Below are positions 1 to 6,037 of a stretch of 7,864 nucleotides of DNA, in pieces. The stretch is taken from the NCBI GenBank assembly GCA_003154025.1, contig PMCE01000120.1, positions 947 to 8,810 on the forward strand, written 5' to 3'. The translations under genes and the position numbers were made by a program. Below the pieces are notes generated by a model. The model was not told the DNA's origin. It ran no database searches and was given only the letters and a program-made list of their open reading frames with translations. The DNA comes from Syntrophaceae bacterium (GTDB lineage: Bacteria; Desulfobacterota; SM23-61). The first letter of the stretch is position 1; each line of letters opens with the position of its first letter.

Positions 1-19
1 TCCTCGAGCCTGGCCTTTT

Positions 20-733
20 TCAAAATGAAAAATACGGGCACGACCGGAACAAGTGGAATAAGAGGCCTGCCACCACTCCTGTTCCCAACAGGATATGAAT
101 GTACCGCCCCCAGCCCTGGCTGATTCGCAAGTAAGCCGGGGGGCTTCCGCAGGTCTCTTGAACACGCCGGTTTTCGGCCTGGATCAGGCTTAGATACCGG
201 CTGGCTTTCCACGGATGGGTGAGCCAGTCTTTCAGCCGCAGGCCGAATACCCCTTCGACCGTCCCGGATTCCATATCCCGGAGAAGAGACCTTTTTTTCT
301 CAAGAATGGGCTCAAGATCCATTCCCTCCCGAGAAGGATTGGCAAACAGGTGAAGGCGGGAGGGAAAATTCCGAAAGCATTGCCGGCCGGAAAAGAAGCG
401 GAGGTTCAGGCCAAGGAGAAAGATCAGGGCCAGGGAGAGCGTCAGGAGTCCCGTCCAGGTAAAAAAGGCTCCCCCGGAATGGATAAAAATCAGGCCCGTT
501 CCCCCACAGCCCAGAAGAATATGGAACTCAGACCAAAGTCCCTTAGATCGGGAGAAAACTCCTGTACGCCTCAGAAGAAAATAGAAAAAAGCGGCAAGCA
601 CGAAAATCAACCCCAGGAGTCCCGTAAACGGCTCCCCGGGAGAAAAATGCTCGCCAGGTTTACCCAGCAGACCCCAGAACAAAAGGGCCAGGATGAAGAT
701 CCCGGCCCCGAAATTGACCGAACTAAATTTCAT
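20..733 (-). CDS. Five-helix membrane protein, probable di-heme b-type cytochrome
   Basis: A 237-residue integral membrane protein that I cannot assign to a named family. Hydrophobic helices lie at about residues 8-25, 37-55, 68-86, 92-110 and 208-228, with a hydrophilic, basic loop of about 95 residues between helices 4 and 5. Helices 3 and 5 each carry two histidines 14 apart (H71/H85 and H213/H227) inside the near-identical framework HILLGxGxxxGLxFxH. Paired histidines in helices III and V are the heme-b ligands of ferric reductase/NADPH-oxidase-type proteins, so I infer two stacked b hemes moving electrons across the membrane. No flavin or NAD domain is fused, so a partner would be needed. 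The ATG at 731-733 has no strong ribosome-binding site. It lies 59 bp after the methyltransferase stop on the same strand, suggesting co-transcription. GAGGA on the minus strand at positions 1-5 could be the ribosome-binding site of a further gene beyond the left edge. The gene is secure; the cytochrome role is moderate. Confidence 0.8.
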   Translation of the reverse strand: MKFSSVNFGAGIFILALLFWGLLGKPGEHFSPGEPFTGLLGLIFVLAAFFYFLLRRTGVFSRSKGLWSEFHILLGCGGTGLIFIHSGGAFFTWTGLLTLSLALIFLLGLNLRFFSGRQCFRNFPSRLHLFANPSREGMDLEPILEKKRSLLRDMESGTVEGVFGLRLKDWLTHPWKASRYLSLIQAENRRVQETCGSPPAYLRISQGWGRYIHILLGTGVVAGLLFHLFRSCPYFSF

Positions 734-749
734 AGGTTCTTAGCTTTAT

Positions 750-791
750 GCCTTGCGCCTTGTGCCCTGCGCCTTGTACCTTGCGCCTTTC
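750..791. repeat. Six degenerate 7-bp tandem repeats (GCCTTGC type)
   Basis: Six consecutive heptamers read GCCTTGC, GCCTTGT, GCCCTGC, GCCTTGT, ACCTTGC and GCCTTTC, each within two changes of GCCTTGC. They fill most of the 59-bp gap between the two minus-strand genes and end one base before the methyltransferase stop codon. No promoter or terminator is visible here. The array is imperfect, which suggests an old expansion that has since drifted. Confidence 0.8.
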
Positions 792-792
792 G

Positions 793-1590
793 TCATTCCG
801 CCAGCGTTCCCGCCCGATTGGCTTTGAGGTACTTCATGCAGTAATCATCCCTGCCCGTCAGGGTCTCGGCCACCAGGATGTTGGTCATCATTTTCTGGTC
901 CAGGGGGTCAACGATGGCCCCCGTCAACCCGGCCCCGATGGCCAGGATCATGAAGGTGCGGTTGACCAGGAACCTCTTGGGAAGACCGTAGGAAACATTC
1001 GACAGACCGCAGACCGTCCGCACGCCGGGGAATTCCTGGTGGATGCGGCGGATCGTCTCCAGGGCCAGGAGTCCGTTCTTGTTGTTCACGCTGACCGGCT
1101 GAATCATGGGGTCGAGGTGGATGCTCTGGACCGGGACCCCCAACTGGGTCAGATTCTTAACCAAAAAATGGGCATTCTCCAGGGATTGGTCTACGGCACT
1201 GGGAATCCCGCGCTCGTCCATGCAGAGGGCCACCACATCCGCCTCCCGCGCCTGGAAGACTCCTTTCATGGCTTCAAAACGATCCTTCTCCGCGGTGGTG
1301 GAGTTGATCATCGGTCTCTTCTTCACTTTCTTGATCAGGGACAGGAGAACTTTGGGGTCCGGGCTGTCCAGAGACAGAGGGACCTCCACGGCAACCTCGG
1401 CTATTTCAATCAGCCAGCTCAGGTCCTCCAGTTCGCTGCCGATGCGCGAGCCCGCATTCACGTCGATATAATGGGCCCCCGCATTGGCCTGCTTCCGGAT
1501 GTCTTCGGTGATGCAGGCGGCGTCCCGCTTCTCCACCGCTTCGTTCACCGCCTTCCGGCTGGTATTAATCCTTTCCCCCACAATCAACAT
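793..1590 (-). CDS. Methyltetrahydrofolate:corrinoid methyltransferase (AcsE/MeTr-like)
   Basis: A 265-residue pterin-binding TIM-barrel methyltransferase. It should move the methyl group of 5-methyltetrahydrofolate to the cobalt of a corrinoid protein in the cytoplasm, as AcsE does in the Wood-Ljungdahl pathway. Visible motifs are GERIN (5-9), DVNAG (43-47), LSLDS (72-76), INST (95-98), LDP (159-161) and GLSNVS (195-200). D75, N96, D160 and N198 sit at essentially the numbering of the folate-contacting residues of Moorella MeTr (D75, N96, D160, N199), and the length matches its ~262 residues. I chose the ATG at 1588-1590 because AAGGAGGT lies 10 nt upstream and the protein then begins MLIVGERIN, like the family. 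A GTG 48 bp further upstream (1638) would add 16 unsupported residues. No CO-dehydrogenase/acetyl-CoA synthase or corrinoid protein gene is in view, so the acceptor is unknown. A methyltransferase for a methylamine- or methoxy-type corrinoid system is the alternative. Confidence 0.92.
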   Translation of the reverse strand: MLIVGERINTSRKAVNEAVEKRDAACITEDIRKQANAGAHYIDVNAGSRIGSELEDLSWLIEIAEVAVEVPLSLDSPDPKVLLSLIKKVKKRPMINSTTAEKDRFEAMKGVFQAREADVVALCMDERGIPSAVDQSLENAHFLVKNLTQLGVPVQSIHLDPMIQPVSVNNKNGLLALETIRRIHQEFPGVRTVCGLSNVSYGLPKRFLVNRTFMILAIGAGLTGAIVDPLDQKMMTNILVAETLTGRDDYCMKYLKANRAGTLAE

Positions 1591-1600
1591 CTCGCCCTCG

Positions 1601-1608
1601 ACCTCCTT
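1601..1608 (-). promoter_or_regulatory. Strong Shine-Dalgarno that fixes the methyltransferase start
   Basis: On the minus strand this reads AAGGAGGT, complementary to the 16S rRNA 3' end, with 10 nt to the ATG at 1588-1590. It lies inside the longer GTG-started reading frame and so argues for the shorter protein. Confidence 0.75.
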
Positions 1609-1660
1609 GATCAACTCTGGAATGCCTATTTTTCGCACCCTGGCGAATCATCTTTCCCGG

Positions 1661-1689
1661 AGAATAACACGATGTTCTTTTTTAGTAAA
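1661..1689 (-). promoter_or_regulatory. Candidate sigma-70 promoter for the methyltransferase operon
   Basis: On the minus strand, TTTACT (4/6 to TTGACA) is followed by a 17-nt spacer and TATTCT (4/6 to TATAAT), with a TGn extended -10. Transcription would begin near 1654, giving a leader of about 64 nt before the ATG at 1590. This is consensus matching only; there is no experimental support. Confidence 0.45.
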
Positions 1690-1721
1690 GAAGTAGGACC
1701 CCAATCCCCATAAGCTCCCGG

Positions 1722-1769
1722 GGAATAGGGCTTTCCAATCGTTTTCTTTCTTCGGAAATCCCTGATTCC
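1722..1769. other. Imperfect inverted repeat in the divergent intergenic region
   Basis: GGAATAGGGCTTTCC (1722-1736) pairs with GGAAATCCCTGATTCC (1754-1769), giving 14 base pairs with one bulge and one mismatch around a 17-nt loop. It lies upstream of both candidate promoters, so it may be a protein-binding site or part of an unrecognised transcript. There is no T-tract on either side, so it is not a simple terminator. Confidence 0.45.
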
Positions 1770-1790
1770 AGCGGAAGAAAAGGAGCCTGT

Positions 1791-1820
1791 ATGATTCAAA
1801 AACATTTAAGATATTTGTGA
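1791..1820 (+). other. Nine-codon micro-ORF with a good ribosome-binding site
   Basis: AAGGAG (1780-1785) lies 5 nt before an ATG that opens a nine-residue frame, MIQKHLRYL, ending in TGA (1818-1820). The sequence around it is AT-rich compared with the neighbouring genes. A GTG at 1817 overlapping the stop opens a 70-codon frame to 2029 that looks non-coding. This could be a leader peptide or chance. No upstream promoter is evident. Confidence 0.2.
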
Positions 1821-1920
1821 TTTATACCGAAAAAGTGAATATCCACCACCCAGGCAACGGTATCTTCCTTATTTTTCGGGGCAGCACCTCCTGGGAATCC
1901 TCGTATGACCACAACATCTT

Positions 1921-1942
1921 GGGAAACAAACCCGGGTTTCCC
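1921..1942. other. Palindrome: 7-bp arms around a self-complementary core
   Basis: GGGAAAC (1921-1927) and GTTTCCC (1936-1942) are perfect inverted arms. The core AAACCCGGGTTT (1928-1939) is itself a perfect 12-bp palindrome. It lies about 85 bp upstream of the glgP -35 box. It could be a regulator site or an RNA hairpin; no function is assigned. The rest of 1690-2013 shows no gene I can support. Confidence 0.4.
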
Positions 1943-2013
1943 ATCACCGAAGGGTTCTCAGGAACGAGTTACATTCTTGGGAGCGGGGGTATTGAACCGG
2001 AAGGCATGCCCAT

Positions 2014-2032
2014 CTGTCAATGGTCTTGACAG
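2014..2032. promoter_or_regulatory. Operator-like dyad overlapping the glgP -35 box
   Basis: CTGTCAA, five bases, then TTGACAG form a perfect 7-bp inverted repeat. The right half contains the whole -35 hexamer of the candidate glgP promoter. A dimeric regulator bound here would compete with RNA polymerase. The regulator is not encoded in the window. Confidence 0.45.
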
Positions 2033-2054
2033 TTTGGAGGGAAACCGCTAATTT
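2026..2054 (+). promoter_or_regulatory. Candidate sigma-70 promoter for glgP
   Basis: A perfect TTGACA -35 is followed by 17 nt and TAATTT (3/6 to TATAAT). An overlapping alternative -10, GCTAAT at 2047-2052, would have a 15-nt spacer. The start site would be near 2061, giving a leader of about 70 nt. The -35 is strong and the -10 is weak, which fits a regulated promoter. Confidence 0.5.
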
Positions 2055-2118
2055 TTAGCCGAGTTCCCCATTTGTCACCCGGCCCGGCGCAAGATCAAAA
2101 TTTAGCAGTCGAAGCCAC

Positions 2119-2122
2119 GGAG
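2119..2122 (+). promoter_or_regulatory. Ribosome-binding site that selects the glgP ATG
   Basis: GGAG is spaced 7 nt from the ATG at 2130 but only 1 nt from the in-frame TTG at 2124. The ATG is therefore the better start, removing two residues from the longest reading. Confidence 0.6.
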
Positions 2123-2129
2123 ATTGGAA

Positions 2130-4682
2130 ATGAAAGATATCATCCTCTACACGGTCGTTCCGCGCCTCCCCTCGCGGCTGAGTCCTCTTCTGGAGTTGGC
2201 CAAGAACGTCTGGTTCAGCTGGAACATGCCGGCCATCGACCTCTTCCGTTCCATCGACCAGAACCTGTGGGAGGAGACCGGCCATAACCCCATGGCCATG
2301 CTGGGGCAACTGAGGCATGAGCGGGTCCTGGAGCTCTTCCGGGACGAGGGGTTTCTCCTGGAGATGGACCGCATCTACGAGGAGTTCTGCCGATACCGGG
2401 ATGACCAGCGGAAATACGACTTCGGCCTGGAAACCCCCGTCGACTTTACGGTGGCTTATTTTTCCGCGGAGTACGGCCTGACCGACTGCCTTTGCATCTA
2501 CTCGGGGGGGTTGGGGGTCCTGGCGGGAGACTTCGTGAAATCGGCCAGCGACCTCCGGTTCCCGGTCGTAGGGATCGGACTTCTCTACCAGAAGGGATAT
2601 TTCCGGCAATACCTCAACGCCGACGGGTGGCAGCAGGAGACCTATCCGGACAACGACTTTCACAACCTCCCGATCATTCTGGAGAAGGATGAAAACGACA
2701 ACCCCCTGACCATCGACGTTCCGATCCAGGATCGGCAGGTGAAGGTACGGATCTGGCGCATTCCGGTGGGCCGCGTTCCCCTTTACATGCTGGATACCAA
2801 CACCGTGGAAAACCAGGAGGAGGACCGGGACATCACCTGCGCCCTCTACGGGGGCGACCGGGGGGCGCGTCTGAAACAGGAGATCGTCCTGGGAATCGGC
2901 GGGATCCGGGCGCTGCGGCGTCTGGGAGTCCGGCCGACGGTGTACCACATGAACGAGGGGCATTCGGCCCTGGCCAACATCGAAAGAACCCGCCTCCTCA
3001 TGGAAGAGAACCACCTCAGTTTTGCCGAGGCCAGAGAGGCGGTCTACGCCAGCAGCGTTTTCACCACCCACACCCCCGTCCCCGCGGGGATCGACATCTT
3101 CGATGTCTCCCTGGTGAGCTCTTTCCTCGGGAACTACCTTCGCTCCATGGGAATCTCCCTGGATCATTTCATGTCCATGGGAACGGCCAATGAGCAAGGC
3201 TCCCGGATTTGCTTCAACATGGCGGTCATGGCCCTGAAGAGTTCCTCCAGGACCAACGCCGTAAGCCAGCTCCACCGGACGGTTTCCCGGCGCATGTGGC
3301 AGGAAATCTGGCCCTCCCTCCCGGAGGTGGACATCCCCATCGACAGCGTGACCAACGGGATTCACATCCCCTCTTTCATCTCCGACGATATGAGCCGGCT
3401 CCTGGGCCGTTACCTTGGGAGGCGATGGGCCGAGGACCCGGATAATGTCTCCGTATGGATGCGGGTCAACAAGATCCCCGATGCCGAACTCTGGCGGACT
3501 CACGAACGGCGGAGGGAAAGGCTGATTGCCTTTACCCGCCAGAGGCTGCAGGAGCAGATCCGGCGCCGCGGAGGGCAAAAAGAAGAGATCCTCGCGGCCA
3601 CCCAGGTACTCCATCCGGAGGCCCTGACCATCGGCTTCGCCCGAAGGTTTGCCACCTACAAGAGGGGAGACCTCATCCTGAAAGATCCCTCCCGCCTGGC
3701 CAAAATCTTGAACCATCCCCAGCACCCGGTGCAGATCATCTTTGCCGGCAAGGCTCACCCGCAGGACACCGCCGGCAAGGAAGTGATCAAGCATATCATC
3801 CACATGGCCCGCCAGCCGGAATTCCGGGACCGGATCGTCTTCATCGAAGACTACGACCTGTCCGTGGCCCGGTACATGGTGCAGGGCTCGGACATCTGGC
3901 TGAACAACCCCCGCCGGCCCCTGGAGGCCTGCGGCACGAGCGGCATGAAAGCCACGGCCAACGGGGCGATCAACATGAGCGTCCTGGACGGCTGGTGGGC
4001 AGAGGGCTACCAGCAGGGGCAGGGCTGGGCCATCGGCTCCGGGGAGGAGTACCAGGATACCGCGTACCAGGACTTTGTGGAGAGCCAGTCCATCTACGAC
4101 CTCCTCGAAAGGTATGCCATCCCCCTGTTCTATGACCGGGGACGGGACAACCTCCCCCGGGGATGGATCGCCATGATGAAGAATTCCATGCTCAACCTGG
4201 TGGGGCAGTTCAACTCCCACCGGATGCTCCAGGACTACGTCCGGCAGCTCTACCTCCCATCCGCCCTCAACTGCCGAAAGATGGAAGAGAACGGGTTTAA
4301 AGGCCTGCGCGAATTTACCACCTGGGTGCAGCACATCCGGCAGAATTGGTCTCAGCTCCGAATCGTGGACCGCCGGGCCGAGACCAAGAGGCCCCTCCAG
4401 TTCGGAGAGGCCCTCAAAGTGGAAGTGACCCTCCAGACGGGGGCTCTGTCTCCGCAAGACCTGGCGGTCGATATCTACTTCGGCCGGGTCGACTCCAAGG
4501 CCGAATTCCTGGATCGCGAAATCCTTTCCCTGAAGGATGTCGTCCAGCAGGACCACAAGACCGTCTTCCGGGGAGAAGTCCCCTGCCAGAAAGTGGGCCG
4601 CTTCGGATTTCGGGTCCGCATCCTTCCCTCTCACCCCCTGCTGTCCAACCCTTACACGCTGGGGCTGGTCCTTTGGGGATAG
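2130..4682 (+). CDS. glgP: Alpha-glucan (glycogen/maltodextrin) phosphorylase, DUF3417-containing form
   Basis: An 850-residue GT35 phosphorylase that cleaves alpha-1,4-glucan with phosphate to release glucose-1-phosphate in the cytoplasm. Residues 1 to about 110 match the DUF3417 N-terminal region of the bacterial short-type family (ELAKNVWFSWN, LWEETGHNP). The catalytic body follows: AYFSAEYGL (109-117), YSGGLGVLAGD (124-134), NEGHSAL (275-281), FTTHTPVPAG (311-320), ATYKR (508-512), FAGKAHPQD (538-546) and the cofactor motif CGTSGMKA (601-608), where K607 is the expected pyridoxal-phosphate lysine. Residues from about 740 to 850 form the beta-rich C-terminal extension typical of this type. 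Length is normal and no frameshift is seen. The stop is TAG at 4680. apbE follows after 88 bp with no terminator between, so the two may share a transcript. No glycogen synthase or branching enzyme is in view. Confidence 0.96.
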   Translation: MKDIILYTVVPRLPSRLSPLLELAKNVWFSWNMPAIDLFRSIDQNLWEETGHNPMAMLGQLRHERVLELFRDEGFLLEMDRIYEEFCRYRDDQRKYDFGLETPVDFTVAYFSAEYGLTDCLCIYSGGLGVLAGDFVKSASDLRFPVVGIGLLYQKGYFRQYLNADGWQQETYPDNDFHNLPIILEKDENDNPLTIDVPIQDRQVKVRIWRIPVGRVPLYMLDTNTVENQEEDRDITCALYGGDRGARLKQEIVLGIGGIRALRRLGVRPTVYHMNEGHSALANIERTRLLMEENHLSFAEAREAVYASSVFTTHTPVPAGIDIFDVSLVSSFLGNYLRSMGISLDHFMSMGTANEQGSRICFNMAVMALKSSSRTNAVSQLHRTVSRRMWQEIWPSLPEVDIPIDSVTNGIHIPSFISDDMSRLLGRYLGRRWAEDPDNVSVWMRVNKIPDAELWRTHERRRERLIAFTRQRLQEQIRRRGGQKEEILAATQVLHPEALTIGFARRFATYKRGDLILKDPSRLAKILNHPQHPVQIIFAGKAHPQDTAGKEVIKHIIHMARQPEFRDRIVFIEDYDLSVARYMVQGSDIWLNNPRRPLEACGTSGMKATANGAINMSVLDGWWAEGYQQGQGWAIGSGEEYQDTAYQDFVESQSIYDLLERYAIPLFYDRGRDNLPRGWIAMMKNSMLNLVGQFNSHRMLQDYVRQLYLPSALNCRKMEENGFKGLREFTTWVQHIRQNWSQLRIVDRRAETKRPLQFGEALKVEVTLQTGALSPQDLAVDIYFGRVDSKAEFLDREILSLKDVVQQDHKTVFRGEVPCQKVGRFGFRVRILPSHPLLSNPYTLGLVLWG

Positions 4683-4690
4683 CCGGACCA

Positions 4691-4714
4691 GTTTCGGGTT
4701 GCAGGTTTCGGGTT
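4691..4714. repeat. Duplicated GTTTCGGGTT motif after glgP
   Basis: Two copies of GTTTCGGGTT (4691-4700 and 4705-4714) are separated by GCAG, starting 8 bp after the glgP stop. A similar motif in opposite orientation lies downstream inside the predicted apbE start region. Confidence 0.75.
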
Positions 4715-4791
4715 AAAATGATGAAGCGCCTATTTGGTTGAGCGCTCACCCGCGACTCTTGCCTAATCAAATGAATCCTTTAACTCGAAAC
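4705..4791. repeat. Long-range inverted repeat across the glgP-apbE junction
   Basis: The arm at 4705-4717 (GTTTCGGGTTAAA) is complementary to 4779-4791 (TTTAACTCGAAAC), giving 13 pairs with one G-U pair in RNA and a 61-nt loop. The loop contains the 8-bp palindrome GAGCGCTC (4740-4747). In mRNA it could fold the 5' end of apbE, including the ATG at 4771 inside the loop. It may simply be two repeat copies in opposite orientation. Confidence 0.5.
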
Positions 4792-5847
4792 TCGACACCC
4801 CTCACTCGAAATTTCATTTTGCTATTCCGCTTTACGCTTTCCGCTTTCCGCAATCTGGTTCTTCTTGGAATCCTCATCCTCTTCTTCCCCTGCGGTTCCC
4901 AGGCGCAAACAAAGAAAGCAGATTTTTTCCGCCAGTCCCGCATCCTCATGGGGACTGCGGCCGAAATCTCGGTCTCCCAGGCGGACCCGAAGGAAGCCGA
5001 AGATGCGATGGGAGCCGCCTTCCAGGAAATGGAACGCGTCAACATTCTCATGAGCCACTACCGGCCGGACAGCGAGGCCAGCCGGATCACTCGTTTTGCC
5101 GGCCAGAAGGAAATTCGAGTCTCCCCGGAAACCGTGGAGGTCATCGAACGAGCCCTCTATTTTTCCTGCCTTTCCGGGGGGGCGTTCGATATCACCATCG
5201 GTCCAGTTTTTCGGCTGTGGAATTTCCGGGAGGGAAAAATCCCGGACGACCGCAGCCTGCGGGAAAATTTGAAGCGGATGGATTATCGCAAGGTCAAGGC
5301 AAATGGGGCCGGATCCTCGGTGTTTCTGGAGGATAACGGGATGGAGCTTGACCTGGGCGCCATCGCCAAAGGGTACGCCGTGGATCTGGCTTGCACGGTT
5401 CTCCTGAAAAGGGGGATGGAGAACTTCTTGGTGAAGCTCGGGGGCGAGATCAAAGCCCGTGGCGAAAAGGAACCGGGAGTGCCCTGGATCATCGGAATTC
5501 AGCATCCCCGGCTCCCTTTCGAACTGCTCGCGAAGCTCAAGGTTCGAGACGCCGCGATTTCCACCTCGGGAGATTACGAAAAATTCTTCCTGAGAGGGGG
5601 AGAGAGGTACCACCATATCCTGAATCCTTCAACCGGGATGCCCGTGCGAGAATGTCAGAGCGTAACCATCCTGGCCCCTGCATCCATGGACGCCGACGCT
5701 CTGGCCACGACCGTATTTGTTCTCGGCCCGAGAAAGGGCTTTTCCCTCATCGAAAAATTTCCCGGTGCCCACGCCGTCATCGTGGACCGGAGGGGGAGCG
5801 TCCTGACCTCTTCGAGTTGGCCGGCCGGAGTCCTGTTGCCGCCTTGA
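4771..5847 (+). CDS. apbE: FAD:protein FMN transferase ApbE, exported
   Basis: ApbE transfers FMN from FAD to a Ser/Thr of target proteins, such as Rnf/Nqr-type subunits and other extracytoplasmic flavoproteins. With the ATG at 4771 it is 358 residues. Residues 27-45 form a hydrophobic export signal ending SQA, a likely signal-peptidase I site. A cysteine at 41 lacks a good lipobox. Conserved blocks are MSHYRPDSEASR (94-105), FDITIGP (139-145), LDLGAIAKGYAVD (193-205), GGE (224-226), STSGDY (264-269), HHILNPSTG (281-289) and DADALATT (307-314), which supplies metal and FAD ligands. The start is uncertain. TTG at 4738, ATG at 4771 and TTG at 4819 are all in frame and none has a good ribosome-binding site. 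The ATG version begins with repeat-derived peptide (PLTRN twice), whereas TTG 4819 would give a compact signal peptide. No substrate protein is visible, although the membrane redox protein at 20-733 hints at an electron-transfer setting. Confidence 0.94.
   Translation: MNPLTRNSTPLTRNFILLFRFTLSAFRNLVLLGILILFFPCGSQAQTKKADFFRQSRILMGTAAEISVSQADPKEAEDAMGAAFQEMERVNILMSHYRPDSEASRITRFAGQKEIRVSPETVEVIERALYFSCLSGGAFDITIGPVFRLWNFREGKIPDDRSLRENLKRMDYRKVKANGAGSSVFLEDNGMELDLGAIAKGYAVDLACTVLLKRGMENFLVKLGGEIKARGEKEPGVPWIIGIQHPRLPFELLAKLKVRDAAISTSGDYEKFFLRGGERYHHILNPSTGMPVRECQSVTILAPASMDADALATTVFVLGPRKGFSLIEKFPGAHAVIVDRRGSVLTSSSWPAGVLLPP
4777..4851. repeat. Two tandem repeats inside the predicted apbE N-terminus
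   Basis: A 21-bp period gives CCTTTAACTCGAAA (4777-4790) and CCCCTCACTCGAAA (4798-4811). It is followed by four heptamers of TTTCCGC type at 4824-4851 (ATTCCGC, TTTACGC, TTTCCGC, TTTCCGC). Because 21 is a multiple of three, the first array is translated as PLTRNST-PLTRNFI. Confidence 0.75.
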
Positions 5848-5854
5848 AAGGCGG
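5839..5854 (+). other. Short hairpin straddling the apbE stop codon
   Basis: CCGCCT and AGGCGG form a perfect 6-bp stem with the loop TGAA, so the TGA stop sits in the loop. No T-run follows, so it is not a standard rho-independent terminator. It may protect the 3' end or be chance. Confidence 0.35.
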
Positions 5855-5876
5855 ATTGCAGATTGAGAATAGGGAA

Positions 5877-5912
5877 GAAAAATCCAAATCTAGAATCTGA
5901 AGTCTGAAATCT
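5877..5912. repeat. AAATCTGAAATCT-type direct repeat, copy 1
   Basis: A 36-nt AT-rich unit beginning GAAAAATCCAAATC that matches copy 2 (5980-6015) at 32 of 36 positions. It has its own inner near-repetition of AATCTGAA. The -35 box of the candidate downstream promoter lies within this copy. Confidence 0.8.
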
Positions 5913-5932
5913 CCAATCATTTGTGCTATACT
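5904..5932 (+). promoter_or_regulatory. Candidate extended -10 promoter for the LarA-like gene
   Basis: CTGAAA (4/6 to TTGACA) is followed by 17 nt and TATACT (5/6 to TATAAT) with a TGC extended -10. Transcription would begin near 5939 and give a leader of about 100 nt that includes repeat copy 2. It is the best promoter match between apbE and the next gene. Confidence 0.5.
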
Positions 5933-5979
5933 TCATCGATGACCCAAACTGACCATATATCGCAGAATAAAATATGTGA

Positions 5980-6015
5980 GAAAAATCCAAATCCAAAATC
6001 TGAAATCTAAAATCT
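5980..6015. repeat. AAATCTGAAATCT-type direct repeat, copy 2
   Basis: The second 36-nt copy starts 103 bp after the first, with differences at unit positions 15, 17, 26 and 30. It runs almost to the ribosome-binding site of the LarA-like gene and contains further AAATCTGAAATCT sub-units. Confidence 0.8.
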
Positions 6016-6025
6016 GAAATTGCTT

Positions 6026-6031
6026 AGGAGG
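6026..6031 (+). promoter_or_regulatory. Strong ribosome-binding site of the LarA-like gene
   Basis: AGGAGG with 6 nt to the ATG at 6038. It rules out the in-frame TTG at 6020, which lies upstream of the site. Confidence 0.8.
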
Positions 6032-6037
6032 TATGTT

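Noticed and set aside
215..844. A 209-codon plus-strand frame opposite the membrane protein
   Set aside because: Its product is a low-complexity K/R/G/E/P-rich sequence, whereas the minus strand gives clean hydrophobic helices with paired histidines.
748..1713. A 321-codon plus-strand frame across the methyltransferase gene
   Set aside because: It is antisense to a gene with conserved folate-binding residues, begins in the heptamer repeat, and shows no domain of its own.
1817..2029. A 70-codon GTG-started frame after the micro-ORF
   Set aside because: It has no ribosome-binding site of its own, no recognisable domain or helix pattern, and overlaps the palindrome and the glgP -35 region. Its only support is the overlap of its start with the micro-ORF stop.
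1591..2129. Cobalamin or folate riboswitch near the methyltransferase or glgP
   Set aside because: I could not find the GCCACTG-type cobalamin box on either strand or any familiar riboswitch core. The candidate methyltransferase leader is only about 64 nt.
2055..4634. An 859-codon open frame on the strand opposite glgP
   Set aside because: It overlaps a clear phosphorylase with all family motifs. Its translation is rich in G, P, H, V and D with no recognisable domain, as expected from the antisense of GC-rich coding DNA.
4891..4893. Lipoprotein modification cysteine in ApbE
   Set aside because: The residues before C41 are FFP, which does not fit a lipobox (proline at -1). Cleavage after SQA is more plausible.
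5877..6015. CRISPR-like repeats
   Set aside because: There are only two 36-nt copies, and they are degenerate with inner sub-repeats. The 67-bp interval carries a promoter, and no cas gene is present.
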